64,000 nt of DNA from Echinometra lucunter (GCA_029962745.1 CM057154.1:28555763-28619762), one strand, 5' to 3'; shown: positions 23,820-34,477, counted from the first letter of the stretch. Program-made: numbers and translations. The notes: generated by a model from the sequence alone, not told the origin.

Positions 23820-24900
23820 TTGTTCGAAAATCGGATCGCAGTCGGATCGTATAGTGTGCGGCGGGTGTTAGCCGACAAACGTATTTTTGGGACCCTGTTT
23901 TCGGGAAAATCTGATAGAGATCCGATATTAATTGGGGTAATCGGATGACAGACTGGGAGCCACCAGATATCTGTCTGCCATTTTCATCGGCGGCGTCCGA
24001 TTCATCCGATTGTGGTCGAGGTGTAATTTGAAGGTGACCTGACACTTCCGACACTCATCCGACACCAATCAATTACTAACTGGAGGGTAATCGGACATTG
24101 AACCGATACTGGGCAGGTTTTTTTTATAGCCAAAGTCGGCAGTCGAGTAGAAAAGGGTACTCCTGATATGGATCAACCTCCTCTCAATGCTGCAGCCCTG
24201 GGCTGTGTTTACATATGCCACAGTAGCACTACACAGCAGTAGGTGCGATGGAATCTGAGTATAGGCTATCCTCCGTCTCTGAATCCTCAGGAGCTGTAGA
24301 AGTGAGATCGAGAGGTAGCTGGCACTTGAGGAGGAGGCACAGGAAAGTCTGCTCGCACTTCAGACGGTGGAAGGGTGCTGGCCGGGACGTCGACTCCTTG
24401 ATGGATTCTTTGCCTTGTGTCCTCGACCACTTTCTTGAACCCTTCTTCAAAATCAGGATCTTGGTGAAGTGAAGCGCTGTAGCACAGCTATTGTCCGATT
24501 GTCAGCCAACAAGCGAGTGTTGGCTGACCCTCCTTTTATAGACCGTTGGCCGTCCGATGTCACCGATTGTCAAGCGATGAGTGTCGGATTAATAATAAGC
24601 TATTACCCTCCGATTTCACAAAAGATAACAATCGGACGGTGCTGAATATCATGTTACCTTCCAGTGAGTATTGGATCGGTGGTGGGCGGCCATCGAGCAC
24701 GTCGGGCAGACTGCAGATTGCAATCAGATGAGCGTCCGATGACCGTTAATCATCGGATACTCAACTTACTGTCATCGGATGTCGGCTAGACACGTCAGAT
24801 AGCCGAAAAACATAAGTCTGACACACATCGAACTGACTCGACACTTATCCGACACTGATTCGACTTGGGACCGGAAATGGCGTCCGATAGCGAACTAAGC
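23820..24900. mobile_element. TCGGAT-dense non-autonomous element (putative)
   Basis: About nineteen copies of TCGGA(T/C) or its complement lie in both orientations in two clusters (23830-24095 and 24490-24890) around a 24290-24487 core that lacks them. Such subterminal arrays of a short motif are typical of transposase-binding regions in hAT-like and other cut-and-paste elements. Terminal inverted repeats could not be fixed. The core holds a coding-like open frame on the minus strand. Confidence 0.5.
24290..24487 (-). CDS. 66-codon coding-like frame inside the TCGGAT element
   Basis: On the minus strand, between a TAG (24488-24490) and a TGA (24287-24289), runs an open frame without an ATG. 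It reads DPDFEEGFKKVVEDTRQ near residues 10-26 and then a proline-rich tail with LPPSEVRADFPVPPPQVP. The acidic/helical start and balanced composition look like a real exon or captured gene fragment, and local GC is higher than in the flanks. Other frames are also open in part (24229-24450 minus, 24248-24472 plus), so the frame choice is a judgement. Function unknown. Confidence 0.35.
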
Positions 24901-24939
24901 TTATAAAACTTGAATAACTAGCCAATTCGTAACCAAACT

Positions 24940-25650
24940 TGGATGGTAGATCAAAGGTCAAATGAGTATAAAACTTGAATTACTTTGTGACCGTTTGCCC
25001 GTTTGAAACCAAACTTGGTTCGTAGATGCTCGATAGGAACCTCAATGTAATTTGGTGGTCAAAGTTCATGTACGTAGGTCAAAGGTCAAATGAGGTCAAG
25101 TGTTAACATTATTTACAGGGGTCAGTAACTTTTGAACCACTATCCCATTTGTATCCAAACTTGGGACCTCAATTCAATTTGGGGGTCAAAGGTCATGTAT
25201 GTAGGTCAAAGGTCAAATGAGTATAAGACTCAAATAACTTTGCGACCGTTTTGCCTGTTTGGAACCAAACTTGGATGGTATATGCTCTGTAGGGACCTCA
25301 ATGCAATTTGTGGGTCAGAGGTCATGTATGTAGGTCAAAGGTCAAATGGGGTCAAATGTTAACATTTTCTAATGGGGTTAGTAACTTTTGAACCACTAGC
25401 CCATTTGTAACCAGCCTAATATGGTACATGCCTTAAAGAGACCTTAATGTTATTTACGGGTCAAAGGTCATGTATGTATGTAGGTCAAATGTCAACATTT
25501 ACCAGGAAGATTCTACTGGGGTTGGTACTTTTCGAACCATAAGCCCATTTGTAACCTAACTTGGATGGCAGATGGCTTTAGTACAGTGACCTCCAGGTTA
25601 GTTGTGGTCAAAGGCCATGTTTGTAGGTCAAAGGTCAAATGTCAAATTAC
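24940..25650 (+). repeat. Tandem array with AGGTCAAAGGTCA (DR1) sites
   Basis: Imperfect units of about 120-130 bp repeat the order AACTTTTGAACCACTAGCCC, CCAAACTTGGATGGTA, GACCTCAATG and AGGTCAAAGGTCAAATG. Perfect AGGTCAAAGGTCA occurs at 25076-25088, 25203-25215, 25332-25344 and 25625-25637; near-perfect forms lie at 24948, 25183, 25312 and 25458. AGGTCA direct repeats spaced by one base are the known binding site of RXR, HNF4, COUP-TF and PPAR/RXR. Here they are part of a repeat unit, so a regulatory role is only a possibility. Confidence 0.75.
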
Positions 25651-26904
25651 ACTTTACCTGCAAGAATAATTGCACAAGGATATGGCGAGACACATTATGG
25701 CTATTGGCTTGTTTCGAAGGCGAATTATTGGGGGGATGATAGCAATGCCCCACTTGATATATTAGGCCTATCGCCCACCCCTTCCTCCCGGGATCGATAC
25801 CCATGCCTCCTACCTCTGTTTTTTAATACCATTTCAAATAGAAATTCTACTACGTTATAACCGTCGTTTATGATAGATTTCTCAAAAATTATAACAACTG
25901 ATTGATTTTACAATATCATTTCTTCTTTAAAAAGTGTGGGGGTATTGTCATTGTTGAAAAGTGGAAAATGTGACTTTGAAATCTCCCCCCCCCCTCCCTT
26001 ACCCCTGCATTAACAAAGTTTAATGATTGATTTCCGTCACATCTACCTTTTGAACGGGTTCGCAGATACAAAAATCTATCAAAAATACTAACAAAATAGA
26101 AAAATAAAAATATTAAGCTTTAATTAAAAATCGAGCGGGGAGGGACACCCCCCCCCCCCGGGATCGCCGACTATGCAACCCCAGAAAAATTCAAGTGGGA
26201 GAGCCGTCACTAACGTCGGAACTGTGCATGGACTCCTCGTGAAAAGTAGGCCTATAACCCGAATTAACCAAAATATCTAAAACGAAAGTACAGAAACCCG
26301 CACGTAGGTGGCGTCGATGTTCAGCATTCAGGAATCATACGCCAAAAAATTGAAGAACATTAACAACAACAACGACCATGAAAAGGTGTAAAAAAAAAGG
26401 GCAGTCTTTCCTGTTTTTTCTTTTTTCCCCGGTCTTTCCATAACTCAGTGGCTATTAATCGGTTTTGTGTTGTTTCAGTCGGAAGAGGATAAACTGGTAT
26501 CTAGGGATCGAGATATTTGAGAAAGAGCGTGGAAAAAAACAACAACTACTGTGTGACTTGATCCAGTGATGAATAGAGTGGTTTTGGAAAACCCGTAGTC
26601 GCTTGAGAACAACATATAACTGGACCAGACTATTGAGAGTGCATGGAGACTGATATTGTTGTTGACCACGAAGAAGTCCTATTAACAGGAGTGGCTTTAG
26701 TCTTAGATGACCACAGGGCGATTACTCGAGTATCAGTGATGGAGGTTGCTGGACAAAACTGGAAGTGGCCGAACCCCAGAGACATAATATTCTCAGTACC
26801 CACATGCAGAAGGCCGTAGTGCTAAAACTAGACAAAACCAGAAATTGTTGATAACAGATACCACTATAAATTTTAGGGAAAAGAAGAAGAAATAATACAT
26901 GCAA

Positions 26905-28905
26905 TGGAGTATACATTCAAGTAGCAAAATGCAAATCTGAATGAATGAACTCCAAATGCATTTCACCCAGCATAGGGATATTATTTTGAGCGAAATTAGG
27001 TTAAAACAATTAAATAGTGAACATATCATAATGTCACACATCTTTATTACAAACAAAATGCTAATTGTTCTCTTTTTTTTAAATTCCGTTGTGCTTTTAA
27101 GTCTACTTCCTATTTTGTTGTACATAACTTTGTTGAACGTATACTTCAATTGATTTTCATTCTTACACTTTTCCCCCCAATATCAAGAATGATCTGGATT
27201 TGACACTATTAACCCTCGTATTCAGTGGAAAAAATTAGCCAATATTGAGTGCATGTACGCATTCAAATTCACACCAATAAATGGCACTACTTTTGCCTCC
27301 GTTGCTGTTTATTCTTCCAATATGTGAAAGATTGCCTGATCTTGAACAAACAGTCATATTTTAAAGTCATTATCAAAGTCAGTATCATTGCCTGGTGTCT
27401 CAATTTTATTCATGGACAAAATTAATGTATAGCGAGTTACCGAGTTATGTTCTTTCTACTGAAAACCTCACTGATATTTAAATTCAATACTGTGGAATTG
27501 CCTCAGAATACTTATATGGGTAGGTACTCTAGTTTGCTACGGCTCTGCCGGTTGGCTCGCTCTGCACCCGGTTCGCTACAAAGGGCTCTGGTTGGTTCGC
27601 TACATTCGCTAGTGCAGAGTGGATATAGCGCCAGCTACTGGTTACTGGCACACAAGTTTTTTTCAAGTTCAAACACATTTATTTCCAATTATTCAAATAA
27701 AGAGCAAAATAATGAAACAAACAAAGTGACTTTCATGGTATTGATATCAGAATATTACATAATATACAATCATTGTAATTGCATGAATAATACAGTTGAC
27801 AAGGGTTGACGAAATAATGATGTACTGACAGGGGCGGACCACAGAACTATAAGTTCGTTGGGGCGGGCCATGGAGAGTTTGGGTATTTTTCCCACAACTA
27901 GGCCAAGAGGGCCGGTCGTACACAAAAAGGGCAGGTCAACATCAAAAGGGTCGGACAAAAACAACGAAGATGAAAATTTTAAAAACAAAATGAAACAAAT
28001 AAATGTATTTGTCAATCGAGATACTCACAAAATACTTGTGGTAGTAAAAACATCGAAACATGCACGCAGCCCTAGGGCTGAAAATATCTATTAACATATC
28101 AAGATATGGGGAACAGATTTTAACTGATCTTTGAAGCTCATATAAGTAACTGAAAATCTCTCAGGCAAGAGGCAAACTGTTGGGGTTGCTTCCAACCTCC
28201 CCCCCCCCCCAATTAAAAAAAAAAAAACCTTGACCCCACCTTTAACTTTAAGCCTTTAAGGGGATGGACCAAATATATTTTCCGACTGAGAACAGTTAAC
28301 ATCGACTATAGATCCAATCACCAAACAGAAAAAGATCTTCAGATCCCCCCCCCCCCTCCCACATTTAATACCGGCATACTTGTCGGACACTAACTTACAT
28401 GGACCGTTCTCTGCGTAATTTTGTTTAACAAATATTTTTATAGTTTGCAAGCAAGTAACATCAAGTACTTGCAAGTAACACCAAATGAAGTCTGTCTTGG
28501 TTGCAAAGTTCTTTTTAAGAAGATCAAAAATCGTCGCCCGTCCTTTTAATTTTTTTAAAGAGTATATGTAGTTATTATTTAATTTTACCTGATTTCAGAT
28601 CAAAATACGTGACAAAAACTAAATTGCCTAAAGATATAGTGCTTGTCTGGAAGATGTATAGCATATCATGAAGATGGTAGTTGTTCTGAGTCGGTTCTAT
28701 GTGAGTTAATTCACTATAAAGAAAAATAAAAATAAAAAGAATGAAGAATGAAGAACATTGGAAGGCAATAAGTTCTACACTATTCATTGTTTTCCTGCTT
28801 AATAATAGTATTATATTCTCGTTCTTTTATTAGCTGCAGCGGTGACAGGGATTGACCGTGTCAACTGTTCGGGACCTCCGCTCTTGCTCCCTATATTTTC
28901 TCGAA
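26905..28905. repeat. Segmental duplication unit B', copy 2
   Basis: Direct counterpart of 15350-17361 with small indels, for example longer C runs near 28200 and 28345 and a short duplication near 28470 (GCAAGTAACA). No gene is seen. It runs without a gap into the GAA repeat that is broken by N in copy 1. Confidence 0.9.
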
Positions 28906-29096
28906 GAAGAAGAAGAAGAAGAAGAAGAAGAAGAAGAAGAAGAAGAAGAAGAAGAAGAAGAAGAAGAAGAAGAAGAAGAAGAAGAAGAAGAAGAAGAAGA
29001 AGAAGAAGAAGAAGAAGAAGAAGAAGAAGAAGAAGAAAAGAAGAAGAAGAAGAAGAAGAAGAAGAAGAAGAAGAAGAAGAAGAAGAAGAAGAAGAA

Positions 29097-29133
<37 letters not shown>

Positions 29134-29135
29134 AA
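28902..29135 (+). repeat. Long (GAA)n followed by (GAAA)n
   Basis: About 200 bp of almost pure GAA, interrupted once by an extra A near 29037, passes into about nine GAAA units. The long Glu, Arg, Lys, Ser or Leu open frames here are repeat artefacts. Uninterrupted GAA of this length is a purine-pyrimidine mirror repeat able to form triplex DNA, and it is the probable cause of the assembly gap in copy 1. Confidence 0.97.
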
Positions 29136-29521
29136 TTCAAGCAATATTTCTGTTCATAACTATACGGTTGCTTAGGGCTAACAGTTTCTATCAGGTCTTG
29201 ATATCTTTCTTGGATTTCATAATGACCAGCATGAGATTATAATAATTCGTTTCTAGATCCATAGCACATCATGCCGTTCATGTTTGCATGCGCGCGCTTC
29301 ATGATAATATTCGACATTCTCTTTAAACGTCCCATCGTGCAGCTTCAGAGGTGCTTTTCATGTTTTGAAAAAGTATATACATTCTTTTCTTTTCAATGAA
29401 ATCAATAGTCTGTAAAAACATAGAAAAAATATATACAAGGTATTAAGAAAAACTTTTACAATAACAACTTATACGTAAAACCTAACAGTAGGTCCCCTAT
29501 ATAAAAAAAAATGCACACATT

Positions 29522-29787
29522 CAGGGCCATATGCAGACATTTTTTCCGGGGGAGGGGGCAAGTTAAAATTTTTCGAAGAAGCTCAAAAGCGAGGAAGCGA
29601 AGTTACCGAGCTGGTCATGAGGGCGCTTTTGCATTTTTAAAGGTGAAATTGAAGGATTTGATGCACACTTTTCGTGGATTTCGTGAAAATATGCAGTAAA
29701 AAAAATGTAAGTTTTCAAAATTTCTGGGAGGCAACTGCTCCCCCCCCTGCCCCAGCCCCTGCCCCCCCCCCCGCTGCGTACGGCCTG
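29522..29787. mobile_element. hAT-like MITE with 8-bp duplication
   Basis: The termini CAGGGCCATATGCAGAC and, inverted, CAGGCCGTACGCAGC bound 266 bp. The flanking octamers CACACATT (29514-29521) and CTCACATT (29788-29795) match at seven of eight positions, as expected for a hAT target-site duplication. The interior is G-rich on the left and C-rich on the right. There is no transposase. Confidence 0.8.
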
Positions 29788-31025
29788 CTCACATTCAAAG
29801 AAGAACCAAGAAACTATATATAATTCATTGAAGATCTCAGCTTACCCAAAGCATACTTTGTTTTTGTTTTTGTTTTTGTTTTTTCCATTGAAAGAAAGAT
29901 TCGTAAAAATAAAACAGGAAAAAGGAATGAAAAAGAAAGGAAAGGGGAAAATTCTAAAAAGAAATGAAAAGAAACGAAAGTTAGATAGATAGACGCACCC
30001 GCCATCCCACTACAATACCGCTCCCCCTTCAGGCACATCCCCCTTCCACCCCCTCCTCCTTTCCTTCCCTACCCCAATTCCTGCATGAGCGCACCTCGTC
30101 GCAATCCGTGACTTATATAAGAAGCGTGAGAATCTGCATGCAGACAACCAATGACATAACAAAGTAATATCCCTGGGAATTAAGTATAGGCCTACACTCT
30201 ATTCGTTGTCCATAGCACTTCGCATCCAAAAGACCCCCCCCCCTTCATCCGAAATCAAAAGCCTCCCATTGCTTTAAGTGTACATGGTATTATATCTAGT
30301 ACTGTCTTCTTTCTTCAACATCTCTTACTTCTTTGCTATATAGGAGGTACATTTCTTTTTCTGCATCGAAATGTCAGATATTTTAGTAACAATATAACAT
30401 GATTGGATAAATACTTTTTTTTTCCGACATCGCCCCAAATCACAAAACAAAATATTCCCTACCAGAGTAATTCTTTAAAATCGGCAAGTTGTTGTTGTTG
30501 TTGTTTTTTTAAACACGTGCACACGTTGTTATCAATAATGCCTATATAGCATTTTCATTTATTGGATGTACGATAAAAAGAGCAATGTAGATAAAATGCC
30601 TTGCTCAAGGGCATAAGTGCTGCAAGTTGCAGCGCATTACCGATAATTCTCATTATAATAGCGATCGAATCCGTTCACATTCATGAAATACGTGACTATT
30701 ATGTTACTTCTTCCCTTGTAAAAGGTGCATAAATCATACTGTGAGTCAGACCATACCGATATACTAAATTAAATCATGATTTGTGCAAATAATACCATGT
30801 AACCTTTTGAATCGGAATTTCCTGAACATATACATTTCCTAGGTATTAGGAAAATATTTTCATTGTCTCTGACTACAGGAATCTTATTTTTCTGTACTAG
30901 GTTTTATGCCATGCCCCCCCCCCCCCGTGGGGTCGGTTTGGTCAGCCCCTCCGGCGTTAACAAGTGCGTCCAATATTCGTGAAGTCATAACAAAAAGTGC
31001 ATTTTTGAGCGATGCTTCCTCATTT

Positions 31026-31044
31026 GGAACAAAACAACAACAAA

Positions 31045-31077
<33 letters not shown>

Positions 31078-31078
31078 A
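31026..31078 (+). repeat. (CAA)n microsatellite
   Basis: About fourteen CAA units with one AAAA interruption. The Thr/Gln/Asn-rich open frame across it is an artefact. Confidence 0.95.
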
Positions 31079-31808
31079 CTCTCTTAAAAAGCCTTCCGAT
31101 CCGAATGGCAATATGTTTATTAAAAGGAAACTTTATTTTTCAAAATGTGTATAATTGATGTCGGACCTTCCGCTTTTCTGGCATCGAGCATAAAAGTATC
31201 TTCTTGAAATGTATAGTTACTTCCCAAACACAAACTCACAGAATGGGTAATATCCCCCACCCATCCCGAAAAATTGAGTCTGACGTCAGAAATTTCAATA
31301 ATTGAAAAATATATGATCGCTGTTTCACTTCCCCTTTTCGGTCATTCAGTAAATGCCGGGGAAAAAACCGGCCTATTCAATTAGAGGGGACACAAATCCC
31401 GGGCACAACCAGCCTTTGACTTTTGGAGGAAAAAACAACAACAACAAATTTCAAGTACACGACGTGCCCTCCCTTTTTAAAGATTTGGGCACATCTGAAA
31501 ATGTGATAACGAATTTTTTTTTTGTTTAATTTTTTATTTTCAGTTTTCTACTTATTTTTTCTGCCTTCTTTCCTTTTTCCTTTCCTTTTCTTTTTCTTTT
31601 CCCTTTCCCTTTTCAGTGAAGTCGCATAGCTGCAGCCTATATATAGCCTATAATCCTATATATATACATGCACCCCCACATCTCGATCGATTTGCCCAGT
31701 GTGCTTATTACCATTTTCTTATTTGTTGCTGGTTGATGAATTTTTCTTGAAACAAGTTATATCCTCCACCCACCCTCCTTCCAATGAAATGTTGTTGTAG
31801 GTCTACTA

Positions 31809-31967
31809 CAGAAGCCGCGGAACGTTTTTGAAAGTGAGGGGGCTGCATGTACAAACCAAAAAATTCACTTCCGGGTTTTTGTACAGGGGCCTATGTGTCT
31901 ACTCAAAAAAGTAAGGGGGCTGCAGCCCCCCCCCCCCCCCCCCGCCCCCGCGGTTCCGCGGCCCCTG
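31809..31967. mobile_element. Small hAT-like MITE
   Basis: The left end CAGAAGCCGCGGAACG and the complement of the right end, CAGGGGCCGCGGAACC, match at 13 of 16 positions. Inside, GGGGGCTGCA on the left mirrors TGCAGCCCCC on the right, which continues as a C19 tract. No convincing 8-bp duplication (GTCTACTA against TACTATGC). Confidence 0.5.
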
Positions 31968-32310
31968 TACTATGCGGCTTGTTACTTGTCTCTAGCTAAT
32001 TTTTCATTTTCTCATCACCTCGAGGATACCGTAAAACTTTTACTAATGAGCTCAATAAGAAGAGAAGAATACTCTACACATTCAGCCAAATCTACTATTC
32101 GCTTTGAATGAGTATCAGAAGTGAACACAGACATCAAAAAATACAGAGGCCTATGAACTTTTCGCTGATACTGAGCCCGGTGGGTTTTTCGTACGACTTG
32201 GAGAACAGCACACTATTTACTTTTTACCTGTTTTTATTTTTTGTCCGGAAGTGAAAATATTGAGAAAAAAGGGATTGCTTGCCAGTTCACCAACCAAAAT
32301 CTCAACAAAG

Positions 32311-32376
32311 ATGTCACTCGTCACAGTCCAACGGTCTCCAAGTAATAGCAATGCGAGTTCAACCATTTCCACTCTG
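32311..32376 (+). CDS. Candidate alternative first coding exon 1
   Basis: ATG opens a 22-codon segment beginning MSLVTVQRSPSNSNASS that ends exactly at a codon boundary before a strong donor (CTG|gtaagc at 32377). The Ser/Thr-rich peptide would suit a disordered N-terminus. Together with the exon-like segments at 39316, 46044 and 48388, which also end in phase 0, it could be one of several alternative 5' exons of a plus-strand gene whose main exons lie to the right. I do not recognise the protein. The open frame is short enough to arise by chance. Confidence 0.4.
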
Positions 32377-32426
32377 GTAAGCAGATCTGTTTATTCATTT
32401 ATGGTTGTCATCATTCAGTAGCATGA

Positions 32427-32572
32427 CTAACGTTAGACCGAAGTGTTCCGTTTCTAACAGTCGTCGTTAGCCTCGTATTTTGGTAGGGTCACGTCGGCAC
32501 TCCGACCCTACCAAAATACGAGGCTAACGACGACTGTTAGAGACAGAAAACTTCGGTCTAGACTAACGTTAG
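32427..32572. repeat. Near-perfect 146-bp hairpin
   Basis: Arms 32427-32490 and 32504-32572 are reverse complements apart from a few mismatches and a five-base insertion in the right arm, around a 13-base loop (ACGTCGGCACTCC). The palindromic CTAACGTTAG lies at both outer ends. It sits about 50 bp inside the putative intron that follows the candidate exon at 32311. It may be a very young palindromic MITE or a hairpin RNA source. Confidence 0.85.
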
Positions 32573-33383
32573 GCCTAGATCTAACTGTTACATAAGTTAG
32601 ATCCGCTCGGTCGATGTCTGCGATCTGAGTGAGCTTGATCTTGAGACAGTGTCAGTCATGTCAGTGTGAGAGACTGACCTGAAATGAATGAGAGTGAGAC
32701 ACCGGTAGCGTAGTGGCATGCAGCAGCAATGCCAATCATGCCAGTGCAGTGGCCCAGTTTCAGTGAGTGATTTCAAGTTTGGTGTTGGACATGTTGGAGG
32801 CTGATGTTATTGTTATGAAATATGAGAACACCACCCGTAGCTTTAGCCAATATTGCTAAACCGACCACCTTCGCGCAATGCTTTCCTGCGCATGAAATCA
32901 AAAAGTATGTATGCATGGAACTTGGTGCAATACCCCACAGTCTTCTTCTTCTCTGTTGAATCCCTCCATTTACTGGAGAACTGCAATACTTGGTTTGCAG
33001 CAGGAACAAGTAACGGGATAGGGCCTACAGGAAGACTTTAAAATTAGTGATGGTGTGCAGAAGCTTAACTTAGTCAATACAGCGTTGCCTTGTATAGTGC
33101 ATATCAAAAACAAATTGTAGAGGACGGGCGGTCAGTTTAAATAATGAACTCACACAGGCGCCGAGTGAAAAACATCACATGCGTTTGTCGCCGAGATATT
33201 CTGAGATACAACATAACCAATTAAAGGCGGTCGATGAGTAGTAGGTCCAACCATATGACGTCGTGGGTCACCATCGTTTGAAACTGATGAAAATTGGAAT
33301 GACACTCAAGCCTGGGGTATCTCACTGGGCTTGAAACTGGTTCGCGACTAACTTTAGTTTGTGAATCCAGATTTTGCTAGTTG

Positions 33384-33871
33384 CAGAGACGTCTCCGCAG
33401 AGACTCCATAATTTTCAGGAGACTTCTCTGAGACGTCTCCTGAAAATTATGGAGTCTCCAAGGAGTCGCAAGAAATTCGAACATGTTCGATTTTTTTATA
33501 GACTTTTTCCAGTCTCTCCGCGAAGTCTCCGCGAGGTCTGCGAGACTTATCCACAGTTGCGGAGACTAATTATATCTGTGACGTCTCAAAGATGTCTCAG
33601 AGACGTTGCGGAGACCTGCAGGAGACCAGACAGACTGATGAGACGTTGCGGAGACGTCTCCGCGACTCTACTTGATGATGTTTGACCCACTTTAGAAACC
33701 ACGTGACTGAACGTGGCTGACATTCCTCCTGGTCCAAGTCAGGTGCATGATCCTGCAAACGCTCCATCATAATTATTTTGAAACTTGTCGCAGAGACTTC
33801 TCTTTGATGAGAGCTTATGTTGGAGACGTCTCCACGACTGCAGCGACTGATAAGTCTCTGAGACATCTCTG
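33384..33871. mobile_element. GAGAC/GTCTC-dense inverted-repeat element
   Basis: More than twenty GAGAC or GTCTC motifs, many as GAGACGTCTC, fill about 490 bp. The outer ends CAGAGACGTCTC (33384-33395) and GAGACATCTCTG (33860-33871) are near complements, and an inner perfect inverted pair (CATAATTTTCAGGAGAC against GTCTCCTGAAAATTATG) lies at 33406-33454. This looks like a non-autonomous transposon with internal binding-site arrays. The 103-codon plus and 89-codon minus frames are by-products of the repeat. Confidence 0.55.
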
Positions 33872-34065
33872 TTGGTGAGATACGGTCTTAACTCAACTGT
33901 GAATATTAAAGAAGAAAAATAGAATTTCACTCACCACAAAAATAATCGGCATATTGTTTAGGATGCTGCTTTGAATATCTTGTGTCCTCCCATCATGAAC
34001 ATGCTTGAAATATTGGGCAGTATCGTGAAATAGGCCCCGCTCAAAAAATTTTCTTAGTTTTTTTA

Positions 34066-34203
34066 GGTTTAGGGTTAGGGTTAGGGTTTAGGGTTAACCG
34101 TTGGGGTTAGGTTTTATTTAGGATTAGGTTTAGGGTTAAGGATTAGGATTAGGGTTAGGGTTAGGGTAGGGTTTAGGATTAGGCTTTTGGTAGGGTTAGG
34201 GTC
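34066..34203 (+). repeat. Interstitial telomere-like repeat
   Basis: A degenerate run of TTAGGG, TTTAGGG and TTAGGA units, including TTAGGGTTAGGGTTAGGG near 34074, covers about 140 bp. TTAGGG is the telomere repeat of most animals outside the arthropods and nematodes. Its degeneracy and position in the window mark it as interstitial. Confidence 0.8.
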
Positions 34204-34320
34204 AGGATATGGTGGGGCCTGTATCATAAGTATGCCAAATATTGACTCGACATTATTCCTAGCCAGTGTCATTTAATTTGCTGCCCTCTCGTGCTCTTTA
34301 CCATTTACCATGCATGTTTT

Positions 34321-34477
34321 GGGTGCCATTGCATAAAATTTGCTATTATAGTAACTTTTCCATCAATGATAACTTTCATGGAATACTGGATTTTGATTGG
34401 CTATTAAGCAATGTTACCATTGTAGTTACCATTGATGGCAAAGTTACTATAATAGCAAGTCTTTATGCAATGCACCC
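34321..34477. mobile_element. Short palindromic MITE
   Basis: GGGTGCCATTGCATAAA then TTGCTATTATAGTAACTTTT (left) faces the complementary AAAGTTACTATAATAGCAAG then TTTATGCAATGCACCC (right), enclosing about 60 bp. Total length is 157 bp with no ORF. Confidence 0.7.

Larger units (their letters stand above)
23473..26904. repeat. Block C, 3.4 kb present only in copy 2
   Basis: Unit A' ends at CTCACCC and unit B' resumes at TGGAGTATAC; copy 1 has only GAGAG between the same two points. The extra 3432 bp contains a TCGGAT-dense element (23820-24900), an AGGTCA tandem array (24940-25650) and AT/C-rich filler (25650-26904). No target-site duplication or terminal repeat marks its edges, so a deletion from copy 1 with a small filler is as likely as an insertion into copy 2. 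Confidence 0.8.
29136..32310. other. Non-coding stretch with MITEs and simple repeats
   Basis: No credible gene. Besides the elements listed separately it holds a (GTTTTT)n run near 29860, a pyrimidine-rich strip near 30000-30075, C tracts near 29750, 30230 and 30915, GTT repeats near 30490 and a polypyrimidine region near 31560-31615. The sequence GCCTTGCTCAAGGGCATAAG near 30600 looks like a dispersed-repeat fragment. Confidence 0.5.

Noticed and set aside
28811..29175. Four overlapping 104-109 codon frames of poly-Leu, poly-Ser, poly-Arg or poly-Glu
   Set aside because: They are translations of the GAA/GAAA microsatellite in different frames and strands.
32700..32770. tRNA-like GGTAGCGTAGTGG
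   Set aside because: It resembles an A box but no B box or cloverleaf follows.
33374..33866. 103-codon plus and 89-codon minus frames
   Set aside because: They lie in the GAGAC-dense repeat on both strands with no domain.
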